A DNA stretch of 64,000 bases from Micromonospora sediminicola. GTDB lineage: Bacteria > Actinomycetota > Actinomycetes > Mycobacteriales > Micromonosporaceae. How positions within the stretch are numbered: position 1 is the stretch's first letter; each line of letters begins with the position of its first letter. The stretch lies in the NCBI RefSeq assembly GCF_900089585.1, contig NZ_FLRH01000004.1, positions 427,001-491,000 on the forward strand, given 5' to 3'. Below the pieces are notes generated by a model. That model had not been told where the DNA came from and did no database searches. It worked only from the letters and a program-made list of their open reading frames with translations. Made by a program: the position numbers and the translations under genes. This document shows positions 1 through 8,138 of the stretch, piece after piece.

Positions 1-317
1 TCACGCCAGCGGACCCGGCTCGGCCCGCCGGCCGGCCGCAGATCCCGGGGCAGCGCGTCGACCGGGGTGTGGTGGCCGGTGAAGAGCCGGAACGCCTTGA
101 CGTCGAAGGTGAACCCGGGTGGGGTGGCGGCGGCCCACGCCGCGGTCGTCTCCGGGGCCGGCACCGCGTAGTACGAGGTGTCCACCTCGACCAGACCGAA
201 GTGCTCCGCGTACCAGCCCAGCCGGCCGGCCGGCGTGTTGACCCCGCGCGGGTACCAGCCGGAGCGGACCAGCATCTGGTCGGCCCACGAGGACGTGCCC
301 ACCTTGATGACACCCAT
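1..317 (-). CDS. DUF72 family protein, N-terminal part (runs off left edge)
   Basis: The first 105 codons of a DUF72 (YecE-like) protein are visible; the frame is open to base 1, so the C-terminus lies outside the window. The N-terminus MGVIKVGTSSWADQ, the stretch VEVDTSYYAVP and the block GFTFDVKAF are the usual first strands of this TIM-barrel-like family (GxSgW, N/DssFY, F.v K). The biochemical role of DUF72 is not established. The ATG at 315-317 is chosen because the family begins almost directly with this strand. A complete second DUF72 protein lies at 30793-31644 in this window, so the genome carries at least two paralogues. It is divergent from the DinB gene at 438. Confidence 0.8.
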   Translation of the reverse strand, partial: MGVIKVGTSSWADQMLVRSGWYPRGVNTPAGRLGWYAEHFGLVEVDTSYYAVPAPETTAAWAAATPPGFTFDVKAFRLFTGHHTPVDALPRDLRPAGGPSRVRWR

Positions 318-437
318 GTCATTCAGTTCACCGCCACCCGGACGGATCGGCAACCGGAGGCTCCGGTGTGGAGCCTCGGAACTGTCGGTGCGGGGTCGTA
401 CGGTGACGTCGGGTCGTCGATCGGAAGGGCGGGCGGC

Positions 438-944
438 ATGGACGTCAGCGACGAGGTTCTCACCGGGGAGCGGGCGGATCTGCTCGCCGCCCTGCGCCGG
501 CACCGCGGTTTCCTGCGGCAGACGGTGGCCGGGCTCGACGACGAGCAGGCGGCGCGCCGGAGCACGGTCAGCGCGCTGTGCCTCGGCGGGATCGTCAAGC
601 ACGTGGCGATCACGGAGCGGATGTGGGCCCGCTTCGCGGTGGGCGGGGCCGAGGCCATGAGCAGCGAGCCGGTCGACTGGGCCGGCCAGTTCCGGATGGA
701 TCCGACCGACACGCTGGCCGGGCTGCTCGCCGAGTTCGACCGGGTGGCCGCCGGGACCGACGCCCTGGTCGCCACGCTCGACCTGGACGCGGCGCACGCC
801 CTGCCCGACCAGCCGTGGTTCGAGCGCGGCGCCGCGTGGACGGTGCGCCGGGTGCTGCTGCACCTGGTCGCCGAGATCGCCCAGCACGCGGGCCACGCCG
901 ACATCATCCGGGAGTCCATCGACGGGGCGAAGACGATGGGTTGA
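438..944 (+). CDS. DinB superfamily protein (DUF664-like)
   Basis: A 168-residue four-helix-bundle protein of the DinB/DUF664 type. The N-terminal helix RADLLAALRRHRGFLRQTV, the His in IVKHVAITERMWA and the C-terminal HLVAEIAQHAGHADIIRE supply the three histidines (LKH, HxxxH) that bind the divalent metal in this superfamily. Several actinobacterial members are mycothiol-dependent S-transferases; the substrate here cannot be told. The ATG at 438 is preceded by GGAAGGG with proper spacing, while the longer open frame upstream overlaps the divergent DUF72 gene and has no family similarity. A second DinB protein is at 6146-6652. Confidence 0.85.
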   Translation: MDVSDEVLTGERADLLAALRRHRGFLRQTVAGLDDEQAARRSTVSALCLGGIVKHVAITERMWARFAVGGAEAMSSEPVDWAGQFRMDPTDTLAGLLAEFDRVAAGTDALVATLDLDAAHALPDQPWFERGAAWTVRRVLLHLVAEIAQHAGHADIIRESIDGAKTMG

Positions 945-1025
945 CCGCCGACGTGACCCACCTCACCGTCGTGGCACGGGCGATCGTGTGACACCGGGCC
1001 AGGTGGCGGCGCTGAGGGTCACGAG

Positions 1026-1880
1026 ATGGACGCACCCCGCCTGGACCAGGAAACCGTCGAGCGGCTGCTCGTCGGTTCCGCCGACGGGCCGCTGGCGCTG
1101 ACCCGTCTGCTCGACGCCGTCCGGGTCCCGCCCGGCACCGGCGAGGTCAGCGGTGAGACCGCCGCGGTCGCCGCGTTCCGGGAGGCGCGGGCCGGCGCGG
1201 TCGTGGCGGCCCGACCAGCCGACCGGCAGCCGATCGGCGTACCGCGCGCGGCCCGGCCGACCGGCGGGTCCCGGCCGGGCGACCGGTGGCGGGCGGCCCC
1301 CCGGGGCGACACCGGGCGCCGGCCCGCACGACGGTTCGCCGGGTTGCTCGGCGGCAAGCTCGCGGTCGCCGCCGTGCTCGCGTCCCTCGGCGGCGGCGTG
1401 GCACTGGCCGCCGCCACCGGGAGCCTGCCCGGGCCCGCCGGCGACCGGACGCCGGCGGGCGACGCCTCCGGCGGCAGCCGGCCCGTCGCCGGACCGCTCC
1501 CGACGACGAGCCCGGGCGACCGGACCGGCGAGCCGACGCCCTCGGCGGCCGACCCGCTCGCGTCGGCCCGGCTCTGCACCGCCTACCACCGGCTGGCGGA
1601 GCCGGAGCGCGAGCGCGCCCTGGACACCCCGGCGTTCGCCGGCCTGGTCGCCGCCGCCGGCGGCCCCCGCCGGGTGCCCGGCTACTGCGCCGACCTGCTC
1701 CCCGGGGCGGCCGGTCCCGACGAATCCCGCCCGCCCGTCGGCCCCGGACCACCGGGTCCCGCGGGCTCCGGGCCCCCGGGACCGGACGGCTCGGGCCCGC
1801 CGCCGCAGCCGACCACCGCTGGCGGCTCCGGCCGCCCGCTCGGCCCGGCCGGCCCGCCGACCGGCCGACGCCCGGGCTGA
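1026..1880 (+). CDS. Hypothetical membrane-anchored Pro/Gly-rich protein
   Basis: 284 residues, no family that I recognise. The first 60 residues look like a small helical head (LDQETVERLLVG, LTRLLDAVRVPP, ETAAVAAFREARAG), reminiscent of the short cytosolic part of anti-sigma-like proteins. A basic Arg/Pro linker leads to one transmembrane segment (KLAVAAVLASLGGGVALAAA, about residues 113-132), followed by an extracytoplasmic part with LCTAYHRLAEPERERALDTP and two cysteines (LC.. and GYCADLLPG), ending in a long Pro/Gly-rich tail. The same head-TM-'CxAY..GYCA' plan is common in actinobacterial proteins encoded next to sigma-70 family factors, but no sigma gene adjoins this one. Start ATG has GAGGG upstream. 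Confidence 0.7.
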   Translation: MDAPRLDQETVERLLVGSADGPLALTRLLDAVRVPPGTGEVSGETAAVAAFREARAGAVVAARPADRQPIGVPRAARPTGGSRPGDRWRAAPRGDTGRRPARRFAGLLGGKLAVAAVLASLGGGVALAAATGSLPGPAGDRTPAGDASGGSRPVAGPLPTTSPGDRTGEPTPSAADPLASARLCTAYHRLAEPERERALDTPAFAGLVAAAGGPRRVPGYCADLLPGAAGPDESRPPVGPGPPGPAGSGPPGPDGSGPPPQPTTAGGSGRPLGPAGPPTGRRPG

Positions 1881-1903
1881 CGACCGGCTGCTAACGTGCC
1901 CCG

Positions 1904-2596
1904 GTGACCCCCCGGCGTCGCCGACTGGCGATCCTCCTGCGCCTGGCCGTGGTGCTCGGCGTGGTGGCCGGCATCGTGCTGACCGCGCTCGGCCCGGCCA
2001 CGATCACCGGCCTGCTGCCCTACTTCACCATCCAGAGCAACGTGGCGGTCGGCGTCTTCGCCGGCTACACCGCCTGGTGCGCGCTGCGCGACCGGCCGGA
2101 GCCGCCGAGCGTGCTCAAGGGCGCGGTGACGCTCTACATCACCATCACGGGCACGGTCTACCACCTGGTGCTGGCGAACCCGGCCAGCCCGTTCGCCATG
2201 GTCCAGCCGCACCGGGAGCCGGGCGAGTGGTGGGGCAACCAGTTCCTGCACACCGTGGTGCCGCTGCTCGCGATCGCCGACTGGGCGCTGTTCGACCGGC
2301 GCGGCCGACTGCGTCCCCGGTACGCCGCCTGGTGGCTGGTCTTCCCGCTGGCGTACCTCGGTTTCGCGCTGGTGCGCGGGCTGGTCGTGCACCGCTACCC
2401 GTACCCGTTCCTCGACGCGGGGCAGCTCGGCTACGACGGCGTCGGGGTGAGCGCGGTCGGGTTCGCCGTCGTGTTCTGGCTGTTGGGTCTGCTCTTCGTG
2501 GGCGTCGACCGGCTGCTCGTCCGACGCCGGGGCGCCGCACCGGAGCAGCCGACGCGGGAAGACCCGGCGCTACGGCAGCCCACCGCGTCCGGCTGA
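1904..2596 (+). CDS. Pr6Pr family integral membrane protein
   Basis: 230 residues with six predicted membrane segments, starting with LAILLRLAVVLGVVAGIVL. The motifs YFTIQSNV (segment 2 entry), TLYITITGTVYHLVL and NQFLHTVVPLLAIADWALF are the signature of the Pr6Pr (six-TM) family, whose function is unknown. The GTG start at 1904 is favoured: a -10 like element TAACGT at 1892-1897 ends seven bases before it and there is no ribosome binding site, suggesting a leaderless transcript. The last 25 residues are a polar cytosolic tail. It converges on the debranching enzyme gene with an 11-base gap. Confidence 0.85.
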   Translation: MTPRRRRLAILLRLAVVLGVVAGIVLTALGPATITGLLPYFTIQSNVAVGVFAGYTAWCALRDRPEPPSVLKGAVTLYITITGTVYHLVLANPASPFAMVQPHREPGEWWGNQFLHTVVPLLAIADWALFDRRGRLRPRYAAWWLVFPLAYLGFALVRGLVVHRYPYPFLDAGQLGYDGVGVSAVGFAVVFWLLGLLFVGVDRLLVRRRGAAPEQPTREDPALRQPTASG

Positions 2597-2607
2597 ACTC
2601 CGACGGG

Positions 2608-4692
2608 TCAGGCGGCGCGCCGCACGCCCGCCTGGTCACCGACCCGGGCCCGCCGTCCGCTGCCCCGCTCCCGGCCGTACGAGTCGGTCCGGCCCCAGCG
2701 GCCCGGCACGTCGAGCAGCTCGATCCGGCCGTAGCCGGTCGGGATCGCGGGGTCGACCAGCAGGTTCTCCCCGCACGGACGCAGCCCGAGCATCGTCGAC
2801 AGCAGCATCAGCAGGCCGCCGGAGGCCCACGACTGGGGGCGACCCGCCGCCGGCAACTGGACCGGGTACTTGGTGAGGGCGCGCGGGTAGCCGGCGATCA
2901 CCTCCGGGACCGATCCGCCGAGCGTCTCGGCCGCGGCGAACACGCCGGCGGCGATCTGGGCCGCCTCCGCGTCGAAGCCGTACCGGCGCAGGCCGGCCGC
3001 GACGAGCGCGTTGTCCGACGGCCAGACCGCGCCGAGGTGCGCGCCGACCGGGTTGTACGGCCGCTGGCCGTCGGCGTAGGTGCGTACGCCCCAGCCGGAG
3101 AAGAGGTCCGGCCCGCACAGGTGCGCGGCCAGCGCGTCGGCCCGGTCCGGCTCGACGATGCCGCTCCACAGCAGGTGTCCGAGACCGGAGGTGAGCGCGT
3201 CGACCGGCTCGCCGTCCGGGGTGAGGGCCAGCGCGTAGTAGCCCCGGTGCGGCAGCCAGAAGTCCCGGTTGAACCGCTCGCGCAGGCGCGCCGCGTCGGC
3301 CTCCAGCTGCTCGGCGTACTCCGGGTCGTCCCAGAACTCCCGGGCCAGCCGGGCGCCCCGGACCCGCGCGTCGTACGCGTAGCCCTGGAGTTCGCACGTG
3401 GCCCGGGGGAACGGGGGCTCGACGCCGGTGCGGTCGACGATCGCGTCCGGCGAGTTCCGCCAGGTCTGGTTCGCCACCCCGTTGACCGTGTTGCGCGGCT
3501 GGTAGCGCAGGTAGCCGTCGCCGTACGGGTCGCCGTAGTCGGTCAGCCAGTCCAGCGCCATCCGGGCCGGGTGGCGCAGCTGCCGGACCAGGTCGGCGTC
3601 GCCGGTCCACCGCTCGTACTCGTCGAGCAGCACGACGAAGAGCGGGGTGGTGTCGGCCGCACCGTAGTAGAGGGCGGTGGGCTGCTCGTCGAACGCGGCC
3701 GCCTCGCCGTACCGCAGCTCGCTGAGGATCTTGCCGGGTTCCTCGTCGTGGTAGTCGTCGAGCTGGCCGCCCTGCAACAGCGCGAGCATGCGCAGCGTGG
3801 CCGGCGTCAGCTCGGGCGTGAACGCCAGCGTCTCCAGGCAGGTGACCAGGGCGTCGCGGCCGTAGAGCGTCATCGCCCAGGGCAACCCGCCGACCGGCAC
3901 CCGGTCGGTGTACGCCAGCGGCGTGTAGCGCAGCGCGGCCAGGTCGGCCAACGCCTGCCGGTAGGCGGCGCCGAGGGCCGCCCGGTCGGCGACGAGGTGC
4001 GGCGCCTGGTCGAACCAGTGCCGCAGGTCGTCGCGCATGCCCTCGCGGACGTGCTGGCGGTGGGACTCGATGTCGGCGCGCAGGTCGCGTCCCCCGGCGC
4101 CGTGGATGACCATGCCGACGTGCAGGTCGGTCTGCCACTGGCCGTCCGGCTCGATGCGGATCCGGAACGTCATGCCGCGCCCGTCGACCTCCACCGGCGC
4201 GGTGCTGGAGACGTACGTCTCCCGGGTGAACCGGCCCCGCTCGTAGCGGATCCGCAGCTGGCGCCCGTCGGTGTCGGCGACGACGACCGGTTCGCGCGGC
4301 ACGGGTCGCAGGATCTCGGCGGTGTCGGCGAAGTCGCTGCCGATCTCCATCCGCACGGTGAACTCGGCCGGCCGGGCGGAGTGGTTCAACACCGTGATCC
4401 GCTCGTCGAACGCCTCGTCGATGGAGCGGTGCCGGATGACCGAGACGTCCGCGTCGACGTAGTGGCTCGCGGTGCCGGGCACCAGCACGAAGCGGGTCTC
4501 GAAGTAGGTCAGGTCGTCGCGGGACAGCGCCTGCAACCGCTCGCCGTCGACGGTCAGCACCCAGTGCGAGAGGAACCGGGTGTCGAAGGAGAAGAGCCCG
4601 ATCGGGGCGCACGGGTCGGCCTCCATGTCGCCCTGCGCGTCGCCCATCGCGAACGCGTTGCCGTTGAGGACGGAGACCAGTTCCTGTTTCAT
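2608..4692 (-). CDS. Glycogen-debranching-like amylo-alpha-1,6-glucosidase
   Basis: 694 residues, the usual size for the bacterial two-domain 'glycogen debranching N-terminal domain' family. Residues 1-220 form the beta-rich N-terminal domain (VLNGNAFAMGDAQGDM, GLFSFDTRFLSHW). The (alpha/alpha)6 barrel follows with the family motifs WAMTLYGRDAL, YYGAADTTPLFV, QTWRNSPDAI, CELQGYAYDA and VWPSDNALVAAGL; the Asp in SPDAI and the acidic residues around it are probable catalytic residues by analogy with GH15/GH37-like barrels. Likely substrate is an alpha-glucan or a branched oligosaccharide; exact linkage is inference. Its start codon overlaps the stop of the upstream SCP2 gene by ATGA, so the two are translationally coupled. 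No signal peptide is visible, so it acts in the cytosol. Confidence 0.88.
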   Translation of the reverse strand: MKQELVSVLNGNAFAMGDAQGDMEADPCAPIGLFSFDTRFLSHWVLTVDGERLQALSRDDLTYFETRFVLVPGTASHYVDADVSVIRHRSIDEAFDERITVLNHSARPAEFTVRMEIGSDFADTAEILRPVPREPVVVADTDGRQLRIRYERGRFTRETYVSSTAPVEVDGRGMTFRIRIEPDGQWQTDLHVGMVIHGAGGRDLRADIESHRQHVREGMRDDLRHWFDQAPHLVADRAALGAAYRQALADLAALRYTPLAYTDRVPVGGLPWAMTLYGRDALVTCLETLAFTPELTPATLRMLALLQGGQLDDYHDEEPGKILSELRYGEAAAFDEQPTALYYGAADTTPLFVVLLDEYERWTGDADLVRQLRHPARMALDWLTDYGDPYGDGYLRYQPRNTVNGVANQTWRNSPDAIVDRTGVEPPFPRATCELQGYAYDARVRGARLAREFWDDPEYAEQLEADAARLRERFNRDFWLPHRGYYALALTPDGEPVDALTSGLGHLLWSGIVEPDRADALAAHLCGPDLFSGWGVRTYADGQRPYNPVGAHLGAVWPSDNALVAAGLRRYGFDAEAAQIAAGVFAAAETLGGSVPEVIAGYPRALTKYPVQLPAAGRPQSWASGGLLMLLSTMLGLRPCGENLLVDPAIPTGYGRIELLDVPGRWGRTDSYGRERGSGRRARVGDQAGVRRAA

Positions 4693-5072
4693 CGGGCGCC
4701 CACCCGGTAGGGAAAGCCGGCGACGTCCCGGGGGTGCCGGGCGTCGGGCGGGCCGGGGAAGAGCCGGCGTAGCGTCATGAGCAGCTTCAGGTTGCCCTGC
4801 ACGGTGAGGTCGTTGCGCAGCAGCGCGGCGGCCAGGTGCAGCCGTCCGGCCGCGATCCGGTCGAAGACCTCCCGGTCGGCGCGGACCACCAGTTCCGCCT
4901 CCTCGGCCAGCCGGGCCACCTGGACGTCCTGCCGGTCGATGGTCAGATACCAGTGCTCGGTGTGCCCACCGTCCCGCAGGTCCAGGCGGATCGTGCCGGA
5001 GGTGGTCTCGGGCAGCTCCGGATGCCGGCCGGCCGCTCCTCGGGCCAGGTGCTCCGCGGCGGAGGCGCTCAT
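4689..5072 (-). CDS. SCP2 sterol-binding domain protein
   Basis: 127 residues, essentially one SCP2 domain: the strand pair GTIRLDLRDGGHTEHWYLTI followed by ELVVRADREVFDRIAAGRLHLAAALLRNDLTVQGN and a hydrophobic C-terminal helix. The phrase 'dLtvqGn' is characteristic of stand-alone bacterial SCP2 proteins, which bind hydrophobic or lipid ligands. It is the first gene of a two-gene unit with the debranching enzyme (ATGA overlap at 4689-4692). Why a lipid-type carrier should be coupled to a glucan hydrolase is not clear. The region upstream holds an inverted repeat (5120-5138) shared with the divergent hydrolase gene. Confidence 0.85.
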   Translation of the reverse strand: MSASAAEHLARGAAGRHPELPETTSGTIRLDLRDGGHTEHWYLTIDRQDVQVARLAEEAELVVRADREVFDRIAAGRLHLAAALLRNDLTVQGNLKLLMTLRRLFPGPPDARHPRDVAGFPYRVGAR

Positions 5073-5119
5073 CCGGTCCCCTTCCTCGTCGTGCCGTTCC
5101 CGCAGCGTCCCCGGGAGGC

Positions 5120-5150
5120 GGGTGAGGCGAACTCACCCGGTGCGGGTGAG
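5120..5150. promoter_or_regulatory. Inverted repeat plus extra half-site in divergent promoter region
   Basis: A perfect palindrome GGGTGAG-GCGAA-CTCACCC (5120-5138) is followed by a third copy of the half-site GGGTGAG at 5144-5150. It sits between the divergent SCP2 (start 5072) and GH88/105-like (start 5182) genes, the position expected of an operator that controls both. It could also form a stem-loop in RNA. The regulator is unknown; no regulator gene adjoins it. Confidence 0.4.
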
Positions 5151-5181
5151 TGGGGCGGCCGCGCGGGGTACCGGGACGGGC

Positions 5182-6159
5182 ATGTGGACGACCGGGGACG
5201 CCACCGCCGACCGGGTGCTGCTCGCGCTGCTGACCATGCAGCGGGAGTCCTGGGAGCAGGGGATCACCGGCCAGGCGCTGCTCGACCTCGGGCTGCCGGA
5301 GGCGGCGGTGCTGGTCGCCGACGCGGCGGTGACCCGCCGGCGGCCGGACGGGCGGCTCGGCGAGTGGGCCGGCTCGGTGGGGGCGGTGAACGGCGCCGCG
5401 TGCGGCGAGGTGGTCCGGCACGCGGCCGTCGCGACCGGGGACCCGAGGTACGCCGCCGCGTTGGACGCGCAGCTCGACTGGCTCGCGCGCCGGGCGCCCC
5501 GGGCTGCCGACGGCACGCTGTTCCACCTGCTCGACGGCCGTCAGGTGTGGGCCGACACGGTCTACATGACGGTGCCGCTGCTGGCCCTGACCGGCCACAC
5601 GGAGCTGGCCGCCGCACAGGTCACCGGGCACCGCCGGCGACTGCACGACCCCCGCACCGGCCTGTACGCGGCCCGCTGGGACGAGGACCGGGGCGAGCTG
5701 GACCGGCCGGAGCCCTGGGGCACCGGCAACGGCTGGGTGGTCGCCGGGATCGCCCGGGCGCTGCGCCCGGCGGCGGTCTGGCCGGCCGGGCTCCGCGCCG
5801 AGCTGGCCGGGCACGCCGAGGAGATGCTCACCGCCTGTCTGGCGTACCGGACCGACGACGGGCTCTTCCCCGACGTGCTCGACGACCCCGGCACGTTCCG
5901 CGAGGCGAACACGGCCCAACTGCTCGGGTACGCGGCACTGACCGGGGTGGCCGACGGCTGGCTGTCCCGCTCGTGGCTCGACGTGGGGGCGGACCTGCTG
6001 GCCGCCGCCGCCCGCCGCGTCGACGGGCCCGGACGGGTGACCGGGGTCAGCGGGGCGCCGGACTTCGCCGCGCCGGGCACCTCCCCCGAGGCACAGGCCT
6101 GTCACCTGCTCGGGCACGCCGCGCTGCGCCGCGCCCGGGACGCGGTCAGCGCCGGATGA
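5182..6159 (+). CDS. Glycoside hydrolase family 88/105-like protein
   Basis: 325 residues forming an (alpha/alpha)6 barrel. Motifs seen: QRESWEQGITGQALLDLGL at the N-terminus, VWADTVYMTVPLLALTG (the D..YM.vP block that carries the catalytic Asp in GH105 unsaturated rhamnogalacturonyl hydrolases) and EPWGTGNGWVVAGIARAL (the W.rGNGW block). GH105/GH88 enzymes hydrate the double bond of lyase products; the exact sugar here is not deducible. No signal peptide, so it probably acts on imported oligosaccharides. The ATG at 5182 is the first in frame that excludes the upstream operator. It overlaps the converging DinB gene by 14 bases at the 3' end. Confidence 0.75.
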   Translation: MWTTGDATADRVLLALLTMQRESWEQGITGQALLDLGLPEAAVLVADAAVTRRRPDGRLGEWAGSVGAVNGAACGEVVRHAAVATGDPRYAAALDAQLDWLARRAPRAADGTLFHLLDGRQVWADTVYMTVPLLALTGHTELAAAQVTGHRRRLHDPRTGLYAARWDEDRGELDRPEPWGTGNGWVVAGIARALRPAAVWPAGLRAELAGHAEEMLTACLAYRTDDGLFPDVLDDPGTFREANTAQLLGYAALTGVADGWLSRSWLDVGADLLAAAARRVDGPGRVTGVSGAPDFAAPGTSPEAQACHLLGHAALRRARDAVSAG

Positions 6160-6652
6160 GCCCGCGCACGTACGCGGCCTGACCGACGTGCTGGAGGTCG
6201 TCGTCGAGCACGCTGACCAGCCGTACGCCGAGGGTGACCGGCGGGTCCCAGTTGTCGTCCACGACCCGGTCCAGGTCGGCCGGCCCCAACCCGCGCAGGT
6301 AGGCCAGGCTGCGGTCCACCACCGCGCGGTGGTAGTCGCGCAGCACGCCGCCGTCGTCCGGGCGGACCGCCGCGATCTGCTCGGGGCCGTGGCCGTAGCC
6401 GGTGTCGTCCGGGTCGGGACGCAGGCCGCACCGCCGCGCCCAGTCGCCGCCGACCCAGAGCTGCTCCTTGCCCATCACGTCGGCGACGTGATGGTCCTGG
6501 ATCCGGGTCAGGTGCCAGACCAGCCAGCCGACCGGGTTCGCCCCGTCCACCGGGGCCTGCCGCAACTGCTCCGGGCCGAGCCCGTCGAGCGCGCCGGCGA
6601 CCAGGTCGGGCAGCCGCCCGTACCCCTCGGTCAGCAGATCGTTCACGTCCAC
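6146..6652 (-). CDS. DinB family protein, mycothiol transferase-like (DUF664)
   Basis: 168 residues. The motif NPVGWLVWHLTRIQDHHVADV is the typical DUF664 metal-binding helix (WHLTRIQDHH), and the C-terminal LDDDLQHVGQAAYVRGLIRR supplies the third histidine (DDxLQHxGQAAYVRG). These proteins are common in mycothiol-producing actinomycetes and several act as mycothiol S-transferases; for this protein that is an inference. The ATG at 6652 begins MDVNDLLTEGYGRLPDLV, the usual N-terminus. Its last codons overlap the end of the converging hydrolase gene. Confidence 0.88.
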   Translation of the reverse strand: MDVNDLLTEGYGRLPDLVAGALDGLGPEQLRQAPVDGANPVGWLVWHLTRIQDHHVADVMGKEQLWVGGDWARRCGLRPDPDDTGYGHGPEQIAAVRPDDGGVLRDYHRAVVDRSLAYLRGLGPADLDRVVDDNWDPPVTLGVRLVSVLDDDLQHVGQAAYVRGLIRR

Positions 6653-6738
6653 GTGCCCTCACTCCCCCACCGTCTCGTACCGTCCCCCGGGCAGTACCGC
6701 CCAGCGGGCGGGGCAAACCTCCGCTCTAGGGTGATCGG

Positions 6739-7254
6739 GTGGTCGCGGCGCTGGAGCTGTATCTCGACACCGACGCCACCCGGCGGGTCCGGGTGCTGTG
6801 GGACCTGCTGGAGTCCGAGGGGGTGCCGAGCATGCGCTCGCTGCTGGCCCAGCGGCACCGCCCGCACGTCTCGCTGGCGGTCGCGCCCCGCCTGGACCCG
6901 CGGCAGGTGGCCGAGGCGCTCGCCGGGACGATGGTCGCCGCGCCGCTGCGGTTGGAGTTCCAGCATGCCGGCCAGTTCGTCGGACGCGTGCTGTGGCTCG
7001 GGCCGGCGCCCACGCCGGAGCTGCTGGCCCACCACGCGGACGTGCACGAGCGGCTGGCCCGGGCCGGGGTCGGCGTGGTGGAGCACTACCGGCCGGGTCG
7101 CTGGGTGCCGCACTGCACGCTCTCCATGCGGGTGCCGAACCCGCTGATGGGCGCCGCGGTGCGCCGCTGCCTGGAGATCCTGCCGCTGACCGCCACCGTG
7201 GTCGGCGCCGCGTTGACCGACCACGCCCGCGACATCTCCCACCCGCTGCCCTGA
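6739..7254 (+). CDS. 2'-5' RNA ligase family protein (2H phosphoesterase fold)
   Basis: 171 residues with the two H-x-T/S-x motifs that define 2H phosphoesterases: RHRPHVSLAV in the first half and VPHCTLSMRV in the second. The family includes RNA 2',3'-cyclic phosphodiesterases and tRNA 2'-5' ligase-like proteins; substrate unknown. The GTG at 6739 is chosen because a -10 element TAGGGT (6727-6732) ends seven bases before it, the geometry of a leaderless mRNA, and no ribosome binding site is present. Its catalogue of possible RNA-end chemistry is noteworthy given the RtcB-PrfH operon at 26 kb, but the two loci are not linked. Confidence 0.85.
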   Translation: MVAALELYLDTDATRRVRVLWDLLESEGVPSMRSLLAQRHRPHVSLAVAPRLDPRQVAEALAGTMVAAPLRLEFQHAGQFVGRVLWLGPAPTPELLAHHADVHERLARAGVGVVEHYRPGRWVPHCTLSMRVPNPLMGAAVRRCLEILPLTATVVGAALTDHARDISHPLP

Positions 7255-7310
7255 CCGCGACGGCCGGCTGTCCGGCACGGGGCCTAGACTGGGCGGATGA
7301 GGTGGAGCCG

Positions 7311-8138
7311 GTGACCGGCGGGGACGCGACAGGACCCGGCTACGGTCACGGCTGCCTCGCCTACGCCGACCCGGCCGCGCTGCACGCGCTGGAGGTCGAC
7401 CAGGTCACCGCCGGGCTCGCCGCGGGCGAACAGGTCTGGCTGGTCGGCCCGGAGGAGCCCGAGGTGACGGCCCGGCGGCTGACGACGGTGCCCGGGTTCA
7501 CCGCCGCGCGGCGTCGCGGCGACGTGCGGCTGCTCGCCGTCGGCCAGGCCTACCGACATGACGAGGTGGTCGATCCCGGCACGCAGGTCCGGGCGTACGT
7601 GCGGGCCACCACCGAGGCGTTGACCGCCGGTTACACCGGCCTTCGGGTGGTGGCCGAGGCGACCGGCCTGGTGCGCACCGCCGCCCAGCGGGACGCCTTC
7701 GCCCGCTACGAGCACCGCATCGACCACTGGATGCGGCACCGGCCGATGTCGGCGGTCTGCGCGTACGACCGGCGGGTGCTGGGCGACGCGGCGATCGCCG
7801 AGCTGGCCTGCCTGCACGCGCAGACCAACGCCGAGGTGCTGTTCCGGCTGCACGCCGGCGGCGACGACGCGGCGGTGGCGCTCGGGGGCGAGCTGGACCC
7901 GTCCAACCACCTGCTCTTCGCCACCGCGTTGGAGCGGGCCGACCCGCGTCCGGAGGCGGGCCGGCTGGTGTTCGACGCGTCCCACCTGCACTTCGTCGAC
8001 CACCGCAGCCTGCTGCGCCTGCGCGATCACGCCCGCCGCCACGACGCCGTCGCGGTGTTGCGCACCCGCCGCACGGCCCCGGCCCGGCTGGTGGAGCTGC
8101 TGGGCCTGACCGGGATCCGGGTCGAGGTGGTCCGATGA
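7311..8138 (+). CDS. MEDS domain protein with C-terminal STAS domain
   Basis: 275 residues. The N-terminal 170 residues match the MEDS (methanogen/methylotroph DcmR sensory) domain: HGCLAYADPAALHALEVDQV, GEQVWLVGP, RHDEVVDPGTQVRAYV and the Cys-containing VCAYDRRVLG near its end. The C-terminal 90 residues (LFRLHAGGDDAAVALGGELD, RLVFDASHLHFVDHRSLLRL) form a STAS anti-sigma antagonist-like domain; the residue at the phospho-Ser site is the Ser/His of DASHLHFVD. Its stop overlaps the next start by ATGA, so the protein is made together with a MEDS-HATPase kinase, as in an anti-sigma/antagonist partner switch. The GTG at 7311 is preferred; a GTG at 7302 is also in frame. Confidence 0.82.
   Translation: MTGGDATGPGYGHGCLAYADPAALHALEVDQVTAGLAAGEQVWLVGPEEPEVTARRLTTVPGFTAARRRGDVRLLAVGQAYRHDEVVDPGTQVRAYVRATTEALTAGYTGLRVVAEATGLVRTAAQRDAFARYEHRIDHWMRHRPMSAVCAYDRRVLGDAAIAELACLHAQTNAEVLFRLHAGGDDAAVALGGELDPSNHLLFATALERADPRPEAGRLVFDASHLHFVDHRSLLRLRDHARRHDAVAVLRTRRTAPARLVELLGLTGIRVEVVR

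Noticed and set aside
1153..4710. An 1185-residue plus-strand frame across three genes
   Set aside because: Out-of-frame shadow of real genes on both strands, low-complexity and without motifs.
2608..6117. A 1169-residue minus-strand extension of the debranching enzyme
   Set aside because: The family N-terminus is at 4692 with an ATGA overlap to the SCP2 gene; the extra part is antisense to the GH88/105-like gene.
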